Positions 17,752-25,820 of a stretch of 64,000 nt of DNA are shown piece by piece. The stretch is from Bacteroidaceae bacterium (GTDB lineage: Bacteria > Bacteroidota > Bacteroidia > Bacteroidales > Bacteroidaceae): the NCBI GenBank assembly GCA_017962495.1, contig JAGCVH010000043.1, positions 28,439 through 92,438 of the forward strand. Reading direction: 5' to 3'. A program made the position numbers and the translations under genes. Each line of letters begins with the position of its first letter. The first letter of the stretch is position 1. The notes beneath the pieces are model-generated. The model was not told the origin of the DNA. It worked only from the letters and a program-made list of their open reading frames with translations, and did no database searches.

Positions 17752-18519
17752 TTAATAAATGTAGGGGAATATACGTTTGCGCTTTCCCACGGCATCATCT
17801 CCGAACTCTTGTCTATACCGCTTATTTATTGCGTGCGCGCGAGGAATCAAGTTTGCGGCAGTCCATATGGGGAATACCCATGCCACGAGTGTATTAGCAG
17901 CTAAAGCAAATCCCACCCACTCCATCAATTCACCCAGGTAGTTAGCACTGGTCACATAACGATACATTCCTTTCTGAGGTAAGTAATGATGGGTATCGCC
18001 CGGTTTCCTTAGATTGCGTATTACATGGTCACTATGCCAGTTGATGGTGATGCCTACAAGGAATAGCAAAATGCCAAGAACGGCATTCCATCGACATAGA
18101 TATGAAACTCCTTCTGAGAAATCAGGATTGGGAAACCAATAAAGGCCTGCGCCTTGCATGAATCCGTTTATCACATTGAATGTGATACCCATAAGCATAA
18201 TGGCAACAGGCATTTGACTATGCCCGTTCATCATCCAAGGAAAGAGGAAACTACGCTGGAAGTAGTGTATCTCAAATAAAGAGAAAAGCACCAATTGTGG
18301 CAAATGCCATTGAAGCGGAGAACTAAACCAGATAAACCACATTATAAGGAACACTGGAGCCTCCATTAGCATCCATGCCCAACGATTATCGATGCTCCAT
18401 CCCCATTGCTTGGAACGAAACTGCCCATACCCAGCATTAACGAAATAAAGGCTGACAAAGACAACTACTGCCATTCCTAACATAAGCCATATCAGATGGT
18501 TTAGTATGTCTTGTGTCAT
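17752..18519 (-). CDS. Steroid 5-alpha-reductase family membrane protein
   Basis: 255 residues, the size of human SRD5A1/2, with about six or seven hydrophobic segments. The C-terminal NADPH-binding region is strikingly like the human enzymes: HSDHVIRNLRKPGDT, then YVTSANYLGELMEW, ending with a basic segment and IFPYIY. E53 in LMEAPVF and Y86 in HYFQRSF occupy the places of SRD5A2 E57 and Y91, which hold the substrate C3 ketone. It should therefore reduce a 3-oxo-delta-4 steroid to the flat 5-alpha form. It follows the PurF-like gene by 38 bases and precedes the OYE gene by 12. Confidence 0.9.
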   Translation of the reverse strand: MTQDILNHLIWLMLGMAVVVFVSLYFVNAGYGQFRSKQWGWSIDNRWAWMLMEAPVFLIMWFIWFSSPLQWHLPQLVLFSLFEIHYFQRSFLFPWMMNGHSQMPVAIMLMGITFNVINGFMQGAGLYWFPNPDFSEGVSYLCRWNAVLGILLFLVGITINWHSDHVIRNLRKPGDTHHYLPQKGMYRYVTSANYLGELMEWVGFALAANTLVAWVFPIWTAANLIPRAHAINKRYRQEFGDDAVGKRKRIFPYIY

Positions 18520-18557
18520 ATCCTTACAGTATCAAAGGAGATAGGACTGGTTTTAAT

Positions 18558-19964
18558 CTAGAAATGCGATGTGCCGTCGAAACAATGCGTACAAACCTTT
18601 TCCTTTGGTAATCCGATGCTCCGTATGAGAATTTCAAGCGTATTGAATTTCAGTGAAGAGAGCCCTAATCGATTACCTATCTCCTCAACCATCTGGCGAT
18701 ATTTAGGCGAGTCGGTCTTGGCATACTCTTCTAGATTCTTATTGGGATCTCCTTCCAAATCAGCAATAACGCGTCGGGTTATAAGTTCGAGATCACTTTT
18801 GGATGCAGAGAAGTTGATAAACGGACATCCATATATTAGTGGCGGACAAGCAATACGCATGTGTACCTCTTTGGCACCAAGTTCGAACAAACCTCGAATG
18901 TTATCACGAAGCTGAGTTCCACGAACAATACTGTCGTCGCAGAATAGGCAACGCTTACCTACTAGCATGTCGCGATTGGGGATAAGCTTCATCTTAGCCA
19001 CAAGGTTTCGAGTCTCCTGTGTTGCAGGCATGAAGCTACGTGGCCATGTAGGAGTGTATTTGGAAATAGCTCTGCGGAAGGGAACTCCCAGGCCTTCGGC
19101 ATAGCCAGTGGCCATACCTACGCCGCTGTCAGGTATTCCGCTTACACTATCCACCTGAACATTATCCTCCTTGGCCATTTCCAAGCCACATTGGTGGCGC
19201 ATATCTTCCACATTGCGTCCTTCGTAGGTGGATGTGGGGAAACCATAATATACCCATAGGAATGAGCAAACTTGCATTTCTATTTCAGGCTTACGCATTT
19301 GTTCGACTCCATTGGGTGTCAAACGAACTACCTCGCCTGGTCCTATGAATCGTTCCACTTCATAACCTAAGTTGGGGAACGCAGTACTCTCTGAAGAAGC
19401 AGCAAAAGCATCATCCTTGCGTCCAATAATGATTGGAGTTCTGCCCAGGCGATCGCGAGCAGCAATCAGTCCATCCTCTGTCAGGATGAGCATTGAGCAT
19501 GACCCTACCACTTTATTGTACACATTCTCTATCCCGCTTACCCAATCTTTACCACGAGTAATCAGGTGTGCTACAAGTTCAGTTTGATTTGTTCTACCAG
19601 ATGACATCTCAGAGAAGTGTCCACCATCGTCGAGTAACTCATTGGCTATTTCTTCCAAATTATTTATTTTCCCAACAGTAACGATGGCCATACGTCCCAG
19701 ATGCGAACGCATGAGTATGGGTTGCGGTTCAGTGTCGGATATAACACCAATGCCGCTATTTCCTTCAAATTTATCTAATTCGTCCCCAAAACGAGAGCGA
19801 AAATAAGCATTCTCCAAATTGTGAATGCTACGAAAAAAACCTTTGCTAGCAGAGAAGGTGGCCAAACCACCGCGTTTTGTACCAAGATGTGAATTATAAT
19901 CGGTGCCGTAGTACAGATCCATTATACACGGCTTAGTTGAGATGGTTCCGAAAAATCCTCCCAT
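18558..19964 (-). CDS. Amidophosphoribosyltransferase-like protein lacking the N-terminal cysteine
   Basis: 468 residues with the two domains of PurF: an N-terminal Ntn-type glutaminase fold (ARDRLGRTPIIIG, SSESTAF) and a C-terminal phosphoribosyltransferase with the PRPP loop CDDSIVRGTQ. PurF becomes active when Cys follows the initiator Met; here the start is MGGFFGTIS, with no cysteine at that place and no better start upstream. It either uses free ammonia, has lost glutaminase activity, or does something else. It also lacks the longer form typical of a main purine PurF. First gene of the operon that contains the steroid-type reductases. Confidence 0.8.
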   Translation of the reverse strand: MGGFFGTISTKPCIMDLYYGTDYNSHLGTKRGGLATFSASKGFFRSIHNLENAYFRSRFGDELDKFEGNSGIGVISDTEPQPILMRSHLGRMAIVTVGKINNLEEIANELLDDGGHFSEMSSGRTNQTELVAHLITRGKDWVSGIENVYNKVVGSCSMLILTEDGLIAARDRLGRTPIIIGRKDDAFAASSESTAFPNLGYEVERFIGPGEVVRLTPNGVEQMRKPEIEMQVCSFLWVYYGFPTSTYEGRNVEDMRHQCGLEMAKEDNVQVDSVSGIPDSGVGMATGYAEGLGVPFRRAISKYTPTWPRSFMPATQETRNLVAKMKLIPNRDMLVGKRCLFCDDSIVRGTQLRDNIRGLFELGAKEVHMRIACPPLIYGCPFINFSASKSDLELITRRVIADLEGDPNKNLEEYAKTDSPKYRQMVEEIGNRLGLSSLKFNTLEILIRSIGLPKEKVCTHCFDGTSHF

Positions 19965-19990
19965 ATTATATCATTTTTGTTTTGAGAGCA

Positions 19991-20022
19991 CAAAGTTATA
20001 AAAAGTCTCGCATATATGCAAA
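19991..20022 (-). promoter_or_regulatory. Promoter of the PurF-like/steroid reductase operon
   Basis: On the minus strand TTTG (20019-20022), 20 bp, TAACTTTG (19991-19998). It gives a leader of about 20 bases before the start at 19964. Confidence 0.65.
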
Positions 20023-20050
20023 TTCGTCAAGTGCTTTTCTATCCTCGTTT

Positions 20051-20081
20051 TTTGCTATTCCCGAATATTTTTGTATCTTTG
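20051..20081 (+). promoter_or_regulatory. guaA promoter
   Basis: TTTG at 20051-20054, 19 bp, TATCTTTG at 20074-20081. This places transcription start just after 20081 and supports the ATG at 20116. Confidence 0.75.
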
Positions 20082-20115
20082 TCCCGAAATCAAAAATATA
20101 CAAAAAACAATAGTC

Positions 20116-21642
20116 ATGCAGGAAAAGATAATTATTCTTGACTTTGGAAGCCAGACAACACAGCTAATAGCTCGACGCTTACGCGAGTTGGACACTTTTT
20201 GCGAGATTCTGCCTTACAATAAGTTTCCCGTAGGTGATGATAGTGTTATTGGGGTTATACTTGCTGGTTCGCCTTATAGTGTCTATGACCCAGAAGCCTT
20301 TAAGGTAGATTTGTCTCAATTCATGGGACGCATCCCAGTCTTGGGTATTTGCTATGGTGCTCAATTTATCAGTCACACATTAGGTGGTCGTGTTGAGCCC
20401 GCAAATAGTCGTGAGTATGGACGCGCCAATCTTGGATTCATTGATAGCGAAAGCCCTCTCTTCAAAGGCTTTGATTCGGGAAGCCAAGTGTGGATGAGCC
20501 ATGGAGATACGATTACGGCTTTGCCTCAAGGGTATCATGCAATTGCCAGTACAGACAATGTTCATTATGCTGCTTATCAAGCGGACGAAATGCCTGTCTA
20601 TGGCGTACAGTTCCATCCAGAGGTATCCCATTCGCTGCAAGGAACATTATTGTTGCGCAACTTCGTCGTTGATATCTGTGGCGGACATCAGGATTGGAGT
20701 CCTGCGAACTTCGTTGAAACAACAGTTGAAGAATTGCGTAAGCAGATAGGTAAAGACCGCGTGATATTAGGTCTTTCGGGTGGAGTGGACAGTAGCGTGT
20801 CCGCAGTCCTGCTTAATCGGGCGATTGGCCATCAGCTTACCTGCATCTTTGTGGATCATGGAATGCTTCGAAAGGATGAATTCAAGAATGTGATGCGCGA
20901 TTATGAAGGGCTCGGCTTGAATGTGATTGGGGTCGATGCTTCCGAAAAGTTTTTCCAAGACCTTGCAGGCGTAAAAGAGCCTGAGAAAAAACGCAAGATT
21001 ATAGGTCGAGATTTCATTGAGGTATTTGATGCAGAAGCACGCAAGATTACTGATGCTCGCTGGCTTGCTCAAGGTACCATCTATCCCGACCGTATCGAAA
21101 GTTTGAATATTACAGGCAAGGTGATTAAGAGTCATCACAATGTAGGCGGACTTCCAGAGGAGATGAACTTGCAGTTGTGTGAACCTTTGCGTTGGTTATT
21201 CAAGGATGAGGTTAGGCGTGTAGGTCGTCAGTTGGGAATGCCTGAACATCTTATTTCGAGACATCCTTTCCCTGGACCAGGCCTTGCTGTTCGTATCCTT
21301 GGCGACATCACTCGTGAGAAAGTGCGTGTGTTGCAGGAGGCTGATGACATCTTTATCCAGGGCCTGCGTCAATGGGGCCTTTATGATCAAGTTTGGCAAG
21401 CAGGGGCTATTTTGTTATCAGAGGTTAGAAGCGTGGGCGTTATGGGTGATGAACGCACATATGAGAATCCAGTGGCCTTGCGAGCTGTAACAAGTAGTGA
21501 TGCAATGACTGCCGACTGGGCGCACTTGCCTTATGATTTCCTTGCACAAGTGTCTAATGAGATTATTAATAAGGTAAGAGGCGTCAATCGCGTTTGCTAT
21601 GATATCTCATCAAAGCCACCAGCAACAATCGAGTGGGAATAG
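20116..21642 (+). CDS. guaA: GMP synthase (glutamine-hydrolysing)
   Basis: 508 residues, normal length. It converts XMP to GMP using glutamine and ATP. The start at 20116 ([13 protein letters not shown]) is chosen because it directly begins the amidotransferase domain and lies downstream of the promoter; an earlier in-frame start would fall before transcription begins. Motifs: GICYGAQ nucleophile region, VQFHPEV, the PP-loop LSGGVDSSV near residue 220, and a C-terminal dimerisation domain ending in PPATIEWE. Divergent from the PurF-like operon. Confidence 0.97.
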   Translation: MQEKIIILDFGSQTTQLIARRLRELDTFCEILPYNKFPVGDDSVIGVILAGSPYSVYDPEAFKVDLSQFMGRIPVLGICYGAQFISHTLGGRVEPANSREYGRANLGFIDSESPLFKGFDSGSQVWMSHGDTITALPQGYHAIASTDNVHYAAYQADEMPVYGVQFHPEVSHSLQGTLLLRNFVVDICGGHQDWSPANFVETTVEELRKQIGKDRVILGLSGGVDSSVSAVLLNRAIGHQLTCIFVDHGMLRKDEFKNVMRDYEGLGLNVIGVDASEKFFQDLAGVKEPEKKRKIIGRDFIEVFDAEARKITDARWLAQGTIYPDRIESLNITGKVIKSHHNVGGLPEEMNLQLCEPLRWLFKDEVRRVGRQLGMPEHLISRHPFPGPGLAVRILGDITREKVRVLQEADDIFIQGLRQWGLYDQVWQAGAILLSEVRSVGVMGDERTYENPVALRAVTSSDAMTADWAHLPYDFLAQVSNEIINKVRGVNRVCYDISSKPPATIEWE

Positions 21643-21674
21643 AAGGAGTGAGGAAACGATGAAGTGATGAAGTG

Positions 21675-23222
21675 ATGGAACAACTGCAACAATTATATAA
21701 ACAATATACGGGAAAGCTACCTGCTACCTGCCAACCTATAACAGGTAGTGGAAGCAATCGCGATTACTATCGTTTAAGCGATGGTGAGGGACATTCTGTA
21801 ATAGGTGTTATCGGCACTTCACGCGATGAGAATCATGCTTTCATCTATCTTGCCCGTCATTTTACCCGACGTCAATTGCCAGTACCCCAAGTGCTTGCCG
21901 TAAGTGACGATGGACTTCGTTATCTTCAAACCGACCTTGGGCAGACTTCGCTCTTCGATGCGTTGCGAAAAGGACGCGAAGCTGGGGGGCGTTATACGCA
22001 GAAAGAACGTGAACTGCTTCGTTGTACCATTGCTCAATTGCCTAATCTCCAGATACGTGGTGCGCGAGGACTCGACTTCTCACATTGTTATCCACAAGCA
22101 GAGATGGATAGGACAAATGTCTTGTTCGATCTCAATTACTTCAAATATTGTTTCCTTAAGCCTGTAAATATAGACTTTCATGAATTAAAGCTTGAGGCCT
22201 CTTTCCAACTTATGGCAAAGGACCTGACAGAGGGAGACGATGGTCTGGGTAACACGCCTTCATTTCTCTATCGCGATTTCCAAGCGCGTAATGTCATGCT
22301 TGATTCCGAGGATCGTCCTTGGTTCATTGATTTCCAAGGAGGAAGGCGCGGACCTGTACAATATGATGTGGCTTCGTTCCTTTGGCAGGCTTCGGCTCAA
22401 TATTCATCGGAATTAAGGCAAGAACTTATAGATGTATATATCCAGTCGCTTAAGCAATATACAGAAGTTAATGAAGCGCGTTTCCGTGAGAAGTTGAATC
22501 TATTCGTTCTCTTCCGTCTGCTTCAGGTCCTTGGCGCATATGGTTTTAGGGGATACTTCGAACGCAAGCGTCATTTCCTCGAAAGCATTCCGCCCGCCAT
22601 GCGTAACCTCTCAGACCTTTTGTCGGAAGGCCTATGTCCTTATCCCTATCTGGCACAGGTTTTAGGTGAATTGGTCGCATTACCTCAGTTTGCACCAATT
22701 CCTGCCGAACCTGTTACACGTGCGGATGGTTACAAGACAACGGAGAACAATCCCTATAAGCCCCACCCTGCTGACGGACCGGCTACTTTCTCGAAATATG
22801 ACGGAAAAGGACCTCTTCGCGTGCGCGTATATTCCTTTTCTTATCGTAAGGGCATACCCGAGGATGAGAGTGGAAATGGAGGTGGATATGTGTTTGATTG
22901 CCGTTCGACCCATAATCCTGGGCGATACGAACCATACAAGCAATTGACAGGACTTGATGAACCTGTCATCCGTTTCCTTGAGGATGATGGGGAGATCTTG
23001 ACCTTCCTCGAGAGTGTCTATCGACTTGCGGACGCTCATGTAAGACGTTATTTGCAACGAGGCTTTTCCGACCTTATGTTCTCATTCGGATGCACGGGTG
23101 GTCAGCATCGAAGCGTTTATTGTGCTCAACATCTCGCCCAACATCTTAATGAGACGTATGGTATTCAGGTCGATATACATCATCGTGAACAAGATATTCA
23201 TCAAATACTTGCAGCCCGATGA
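21675..23222 (+). CDS. AmgK-like sugar kinase fused to a RapZ C-terminal domain
   Basis: 515 residues, two parts. Residues 1 to about 330 are an aminoglycoside-phosphotransferase-type kinase: LYRDFQARNVM catalytic loop and FIDFQGGRRGPVQYD metal-binding loop. This resembles AmgK, which phosphorylates the anomeric carbon of N-acetylmuramate/N-acetylglucosamine in peptidoglycan recycling. From about 370 to the end is a RapZ C-terminal domain (FSFGCTGGQHRSVYCAQHL), which in E. coli senses glucosamine-6-phosphate. ATG 21675 is preferred to the adjacent GTG 21672. The stop overlaps the MurU-like gene by 4 bases, which strongly supports the recycling role. Confidence 0.82.
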   Translation: MEQLQQLYKQYTGKLPATCQPITGSGSNRDYYRLSDGEGHSVIGVIGTSRDENHAFIYLARHFTRRQLPVPQVLAVSDDGLRYLQTDLGQTSLFDALRKGREAGGRYTQKERELLRCTIAQLPNLQIRGARGLDFSHCYPQAEMDRTNVLFDLNYFKYCFLKPVNIDFHELKLEASFQLMAKDLTEGDDGLGNTPSFLYRDFQARNVMLDSEDRPWFIDFQGGRRGPVQYDVASFLWQASAQYSSELRQELIDVYIQSLKQYTEVNEARFREKLNLFVLFRLLQVLGAYGFRGYFERKRHFLESIPPAMRNLSDLLSEGLCPYPYLAQVLGELVALPQFAPIPAEPVTRADGYKTTENNPYKPHPADGPATFSKYDGKGPLRVRVYSFSYRKGIPEDESGNGGGYVFDCRSTHNPGRYEPYKQLTGLDEPVIRFLEDDGEILTFLESVYRLADAHVRRYLQRGFSDLMFSFGCTGGQHRSVYCAQHLAQHLNETYGIQVDIHHREQDIHQILAAR

Positions 23223-23953
23223 AGACTATGATATTTGCCGCAGGCCTTGGCACTCGCCTTCGTCCACTTACGGACACAATGCCGAAAGCCCTTGTCCCCA
23301 TTGGAGGACACCCTTTGCTTGAGATTCTTCTTCGCAAGCTTGGCGAGAGTGGCTTCCGTGATATTGTCATCAACATTCACCATTTTGCCGACCAGATAGA
23401 AGAATGGGTCGAAGTCTTCCTATCTCAAAACCCAGAATTCACAGTTGCTCTTTCCGATGAACGCGTTCAACTCCTTGAAACAGGAGGCGGTATTCGTCAC
23501 GCCGCTCCCCTCTTTGGTGATGCCAAGCGCCTTCTCATTCACAATGTTGATATATTAAGCAATTGCGATCTTTCTCAATTTATCAAAGAAGGAAGCGACC
23601 ATGCTGCAACGTTGTTGGTTAGTCAAAGGAAGACACAAAGGTATTTACTTTTCGATGAGAGCAATCGACTTGTCGGTTGGACGAATCTTTCTACAGGTCA
23701 GGTTCGTTCTCCTTATGCCAATCTTGAGCCATCGCGTTGTCGAATGCTTGCCTTTGCTGGCATTCATCATATGTCAACGTCCTTGTTGCCATTAATGAAT
23801 GCTTGGCCCGAAAAGTTCTCAATCATTGATTTCTATCTTTCTATATGTGACCGTTATCCAATCTTAGGATATGTGCAACCCGACCTGCGTCTTATGGATG
23901 TAGGAAAGATAGATTCTTTGGCTGAGGCCGAAAGGTTTGTGACTTCGTTATAG
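23219..23953 (+). CDS. MurU-like nucleotidyltransferase
   Basis: 244 residues. It carries the sugar-phosphate nucleotidyltransferase signature FAAGLGTRLRPLTDTMPKAL at the N terminus and the ETGGGI segment around residue 90. The best match by size and context is MurU, which makes UDP-MurNAc from MurNAc-1-phosphate and so bypasses de novo synthesis. Start codon overlaps the stop of the AmgK-like gene (ATGA). Other NDP-sugar pyrophosphorylases share these motifs, so specificity rests on the gene pair. Confidence 0.8.
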   Translation: MKTMIFAAGLGTRLRPLTDTMPKALVPIGGHPLLEILLRKLGESGFRDIVINIHHFADQIEEWVEVFLSQNPEFTVALSDERVQLLETGGGIRHAAPLFGDAKRLLIHNVDILSNCDLSQFIKEGSDHAATLLVSQRKTQRYLLFDESNRLVGWTNLSTGQVRSPYANLEPSRCRMLAFAGIHHMSTSLLPLMNAWPEKFSIIDFYLSICDRYPILGYVQPDLRLMDVGKIDSLAEAERFVTSL

Positions 23954-23955
23954 GA

Positions 23956-25134
23956 TTACCCTTTCCAGATGCCTAATATCTTGCGTCTAAGAGCAATGAT
24001 ATTGAGCACGGAAACCAAGAGACAAAGCGAAATGCCAAGTATGATTGTTGGCAGATAACTTCCCGATGGCATCGTTGGGAACATACTCCAAAGCATCTTC
24101 ATATAATGGCCTCTTAACCACCATAGCAAGGCAAGGGCAAGTAGAAGAACAAGTACGTTTATTCCTACAGTTAATAACTGATACGGCAAACTAACTCGCG
24201 CAGGACTATAACCCAACAGAAGCAGGGTTTGAAGCTTGCGCGTATTCTTTTGCACGAGCAAGTATATGCTTAGCATAAGAATAAAGAAGGAAAGCAAAGT
24301 AATAAGCAATCCCACTGCCATAACAATACCGCTAACAATTTTGAGCACATATGTGGCCTTGCCTGCCTGAAGGCGATCGTCATCGACATCATAACCATGA
24401 CTCTGAGCGAACTTAACTATGCGTTCGTCAGCAGTATTGCCTACCTCAAGGATAAGTCTCGTTGGGGAGGTATCGGCTTGAGGAGCAAATTGCTCGTTGC
24501 TCCAATCAATGAAGTCTTGTGGTACAAGTATGGTGTTGAGTCGAGTTGTGAACCCTACAACTCGTCCTTTCATTTGTTGCTCCTTGCCTTGCCCTCTAAG
24601 GACGAGCATTAACTCGAGCGTTGACACAAGACCCTCAGACAGACGAGGCAATGAACGACTTTGTGCGAAGCCAAAGTTATAAATGGCAAGATAGTTGCGC
24701 GGAAGTATGATTGGTACAAACAGGTCGCCTGGTGTATAATGCCATTCCTGGCTGTGAGTATCAACAAATTGGTCGGGTACAGATTCAAAATACATCTGAG
24801 TGCCGAAGGTCGCCATTCCCTGAATACCCATTGAACAGCTTACTTGATATTGGCTTGCAGTGAAGGCACCTACATTACGGGCAAAGGGTTGAGAGGACAA
24901 TTCTTCGATTTCTTTTTCCGAGAATGTGGAGGCTGTCAGACCTGTCGTCGATATGCGCTTTGAAAGGATAATGTAGTCGTTGCTAATGAATCCGTCGTTC
25001 TGTGAAAATATGGGACGCACATCGTTGTAAAACTGCATAGCAAGTAAGACAACGAATACTCCAAGAAGGTTAGCAAGGAAGAATCCGAGCAGTTGCAAAG
25101 GCGATATATGCTGACGGAGGAGTTTCCAAATCAT
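23956..25134 (-). CDS. ABC transporter permease, FtsX-like
   Basis: 392 residues with the MacB/FtsX layout: one N-terminal membrane segment (about 14-37), a large extracytoplasmic domain, and three membrane segments near the C terminus (about 260-385). Works with the ATPase encoded 41 bases upstream. Such permeases usually act on lipoproteins, peptides or cell-wall enzymes rather than pumping solutes; the substrate here is unknown. Convergent with the MurU-like gene, with only 2 bases between stops. Confidence 0.8.
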   Translation of the reverse strand: MIWKLLRQHISPLQLLGFFLANLLGVFVVLLAMQFYNDVRPIFSQNDGFISNDYIILSKRISTTGLTASTFSEKEIEELSSQPFARNVGAFTASQYQVSCSMGIQGMATFGTQMYFESVPDQFVDTHSQEWHYTPGDLFVPIILPRNYLAIYNFGFAQSRSLPRLSEGLVSTLELMLVLRGQGKEQQMKGRVVGFTTRLNTILVPQDFIDWSNEQFAPQADTSPTRLILEVGNTADERIVKFAQSHGYDVDDDRLQAGKATYVLKIVSGIVMAVGLLITLLSFFILMLSIYLLVQKNTRKLQTLLLLGYSPARVSLPYQLLTVGINVLVLLLALALLWWLRGHYMKMLWSMFPTMPSGSYLPTIILGISLCLLVSVLNIIALRRKILGIWKG

Positions 25135-25136
25135 AA

Positions 25137-25171
25137 GGTCAATGTTTAACGCTTAATGTTTATCGTTTAAT
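25137..25171. repeat. 7-bp repeat-like spacer
   Basis: AATGTTT, AACGCTT, AATGTTT, ATCGTTT follow each other at 7-bp spacing between the ATPase and permease genes. Confidence 0.45.
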
Positions 25172-25175
25172 GGAT

Positions 25176-25820
25176 TCAAAGATGTAGGATTTGGTCGTAA
25201 TGAATGGATATGTGCTTTCCAATGCTTGTAACGATTAATGCAGCACCTTGGCGTTGCACTTCCTGAAGCATTAGGTCCGACATCTGTTGGGCATTATTGT
25301 CATCGAGATGACTTATAGGTTCGTCTGCCATCAGGAGGTCGAACGGTTGACACAAGGCTCTCATGAGAGCCACACGCTGTTGTTGTCCGAAACTCATCAA
25401 ACCTACTTTCGTGTGCAGTTTATCGGCAATACCAAGTTCCTCGAACCAAGCCGTTATTTCCTTTTTCTTCTTATGTCGAGTCAATCGGTTCTTTATCTCC
25501 ACATTCTCCCACGCAGTTAGTTCTGTGAACAGACGTAATTCTTGCCACATGAGGCTCAAGTGCTTCTGTCTCAGACGCGTCCATTCACTAATAGAGAAGG
25601 TGCGTATGTCACGCTCGTCGAACATAATTGTTCCGAGATAGTCGGAACGGTGTCCGTAGAGGTAACTGCATAATGAAGACTTCCCAGTCCCACTGCTTGC
25701 CTCCACAAGATATAGGTGTCCCTTCTCGAAAGCGAGTTCCTGACACCAGACGTCGCTTTGGATTTCAGGTTGTTGAGCGAAGACCTGAGGCAGGGTTTTC
25801 AGGAGTTTAATGCTATTCAT
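25176..25820 (-). CDS. ABC transporter ATP-binding protein
   Basis: 214 residues. Walker A SGTGKSS (about 43-49), signature MSFGQQQRVAL, Walker B DLLMADEP and a following D-loop SHLDD. Closest in style to LolD/MacB-type ATPases. It starts 4 bases before the end of the DUF4836-like gene and precedes the permease, so all three are likely one transcript beginning at rsmE. Confidence 0.9.
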   Translation of the reverse strand: MNSIKLLKTLPQVFAQQPEIQSDVWCQELAFEKGHLYLVEASSGTGKSSLCSYLYGHRSDYLGTIMFDERDIRTFSISEWTRLRQKHLSLMWQELRLFTELTAWENVEIKNRLTRHKKKKEITAWFEELGIADKLHTKVGLMSFGQQQRVALMRALCQPFDLLMADEPISHLDDNNAQQMSDLMLQEVQRQGAALIVTSIGKHISIHYDQILHL

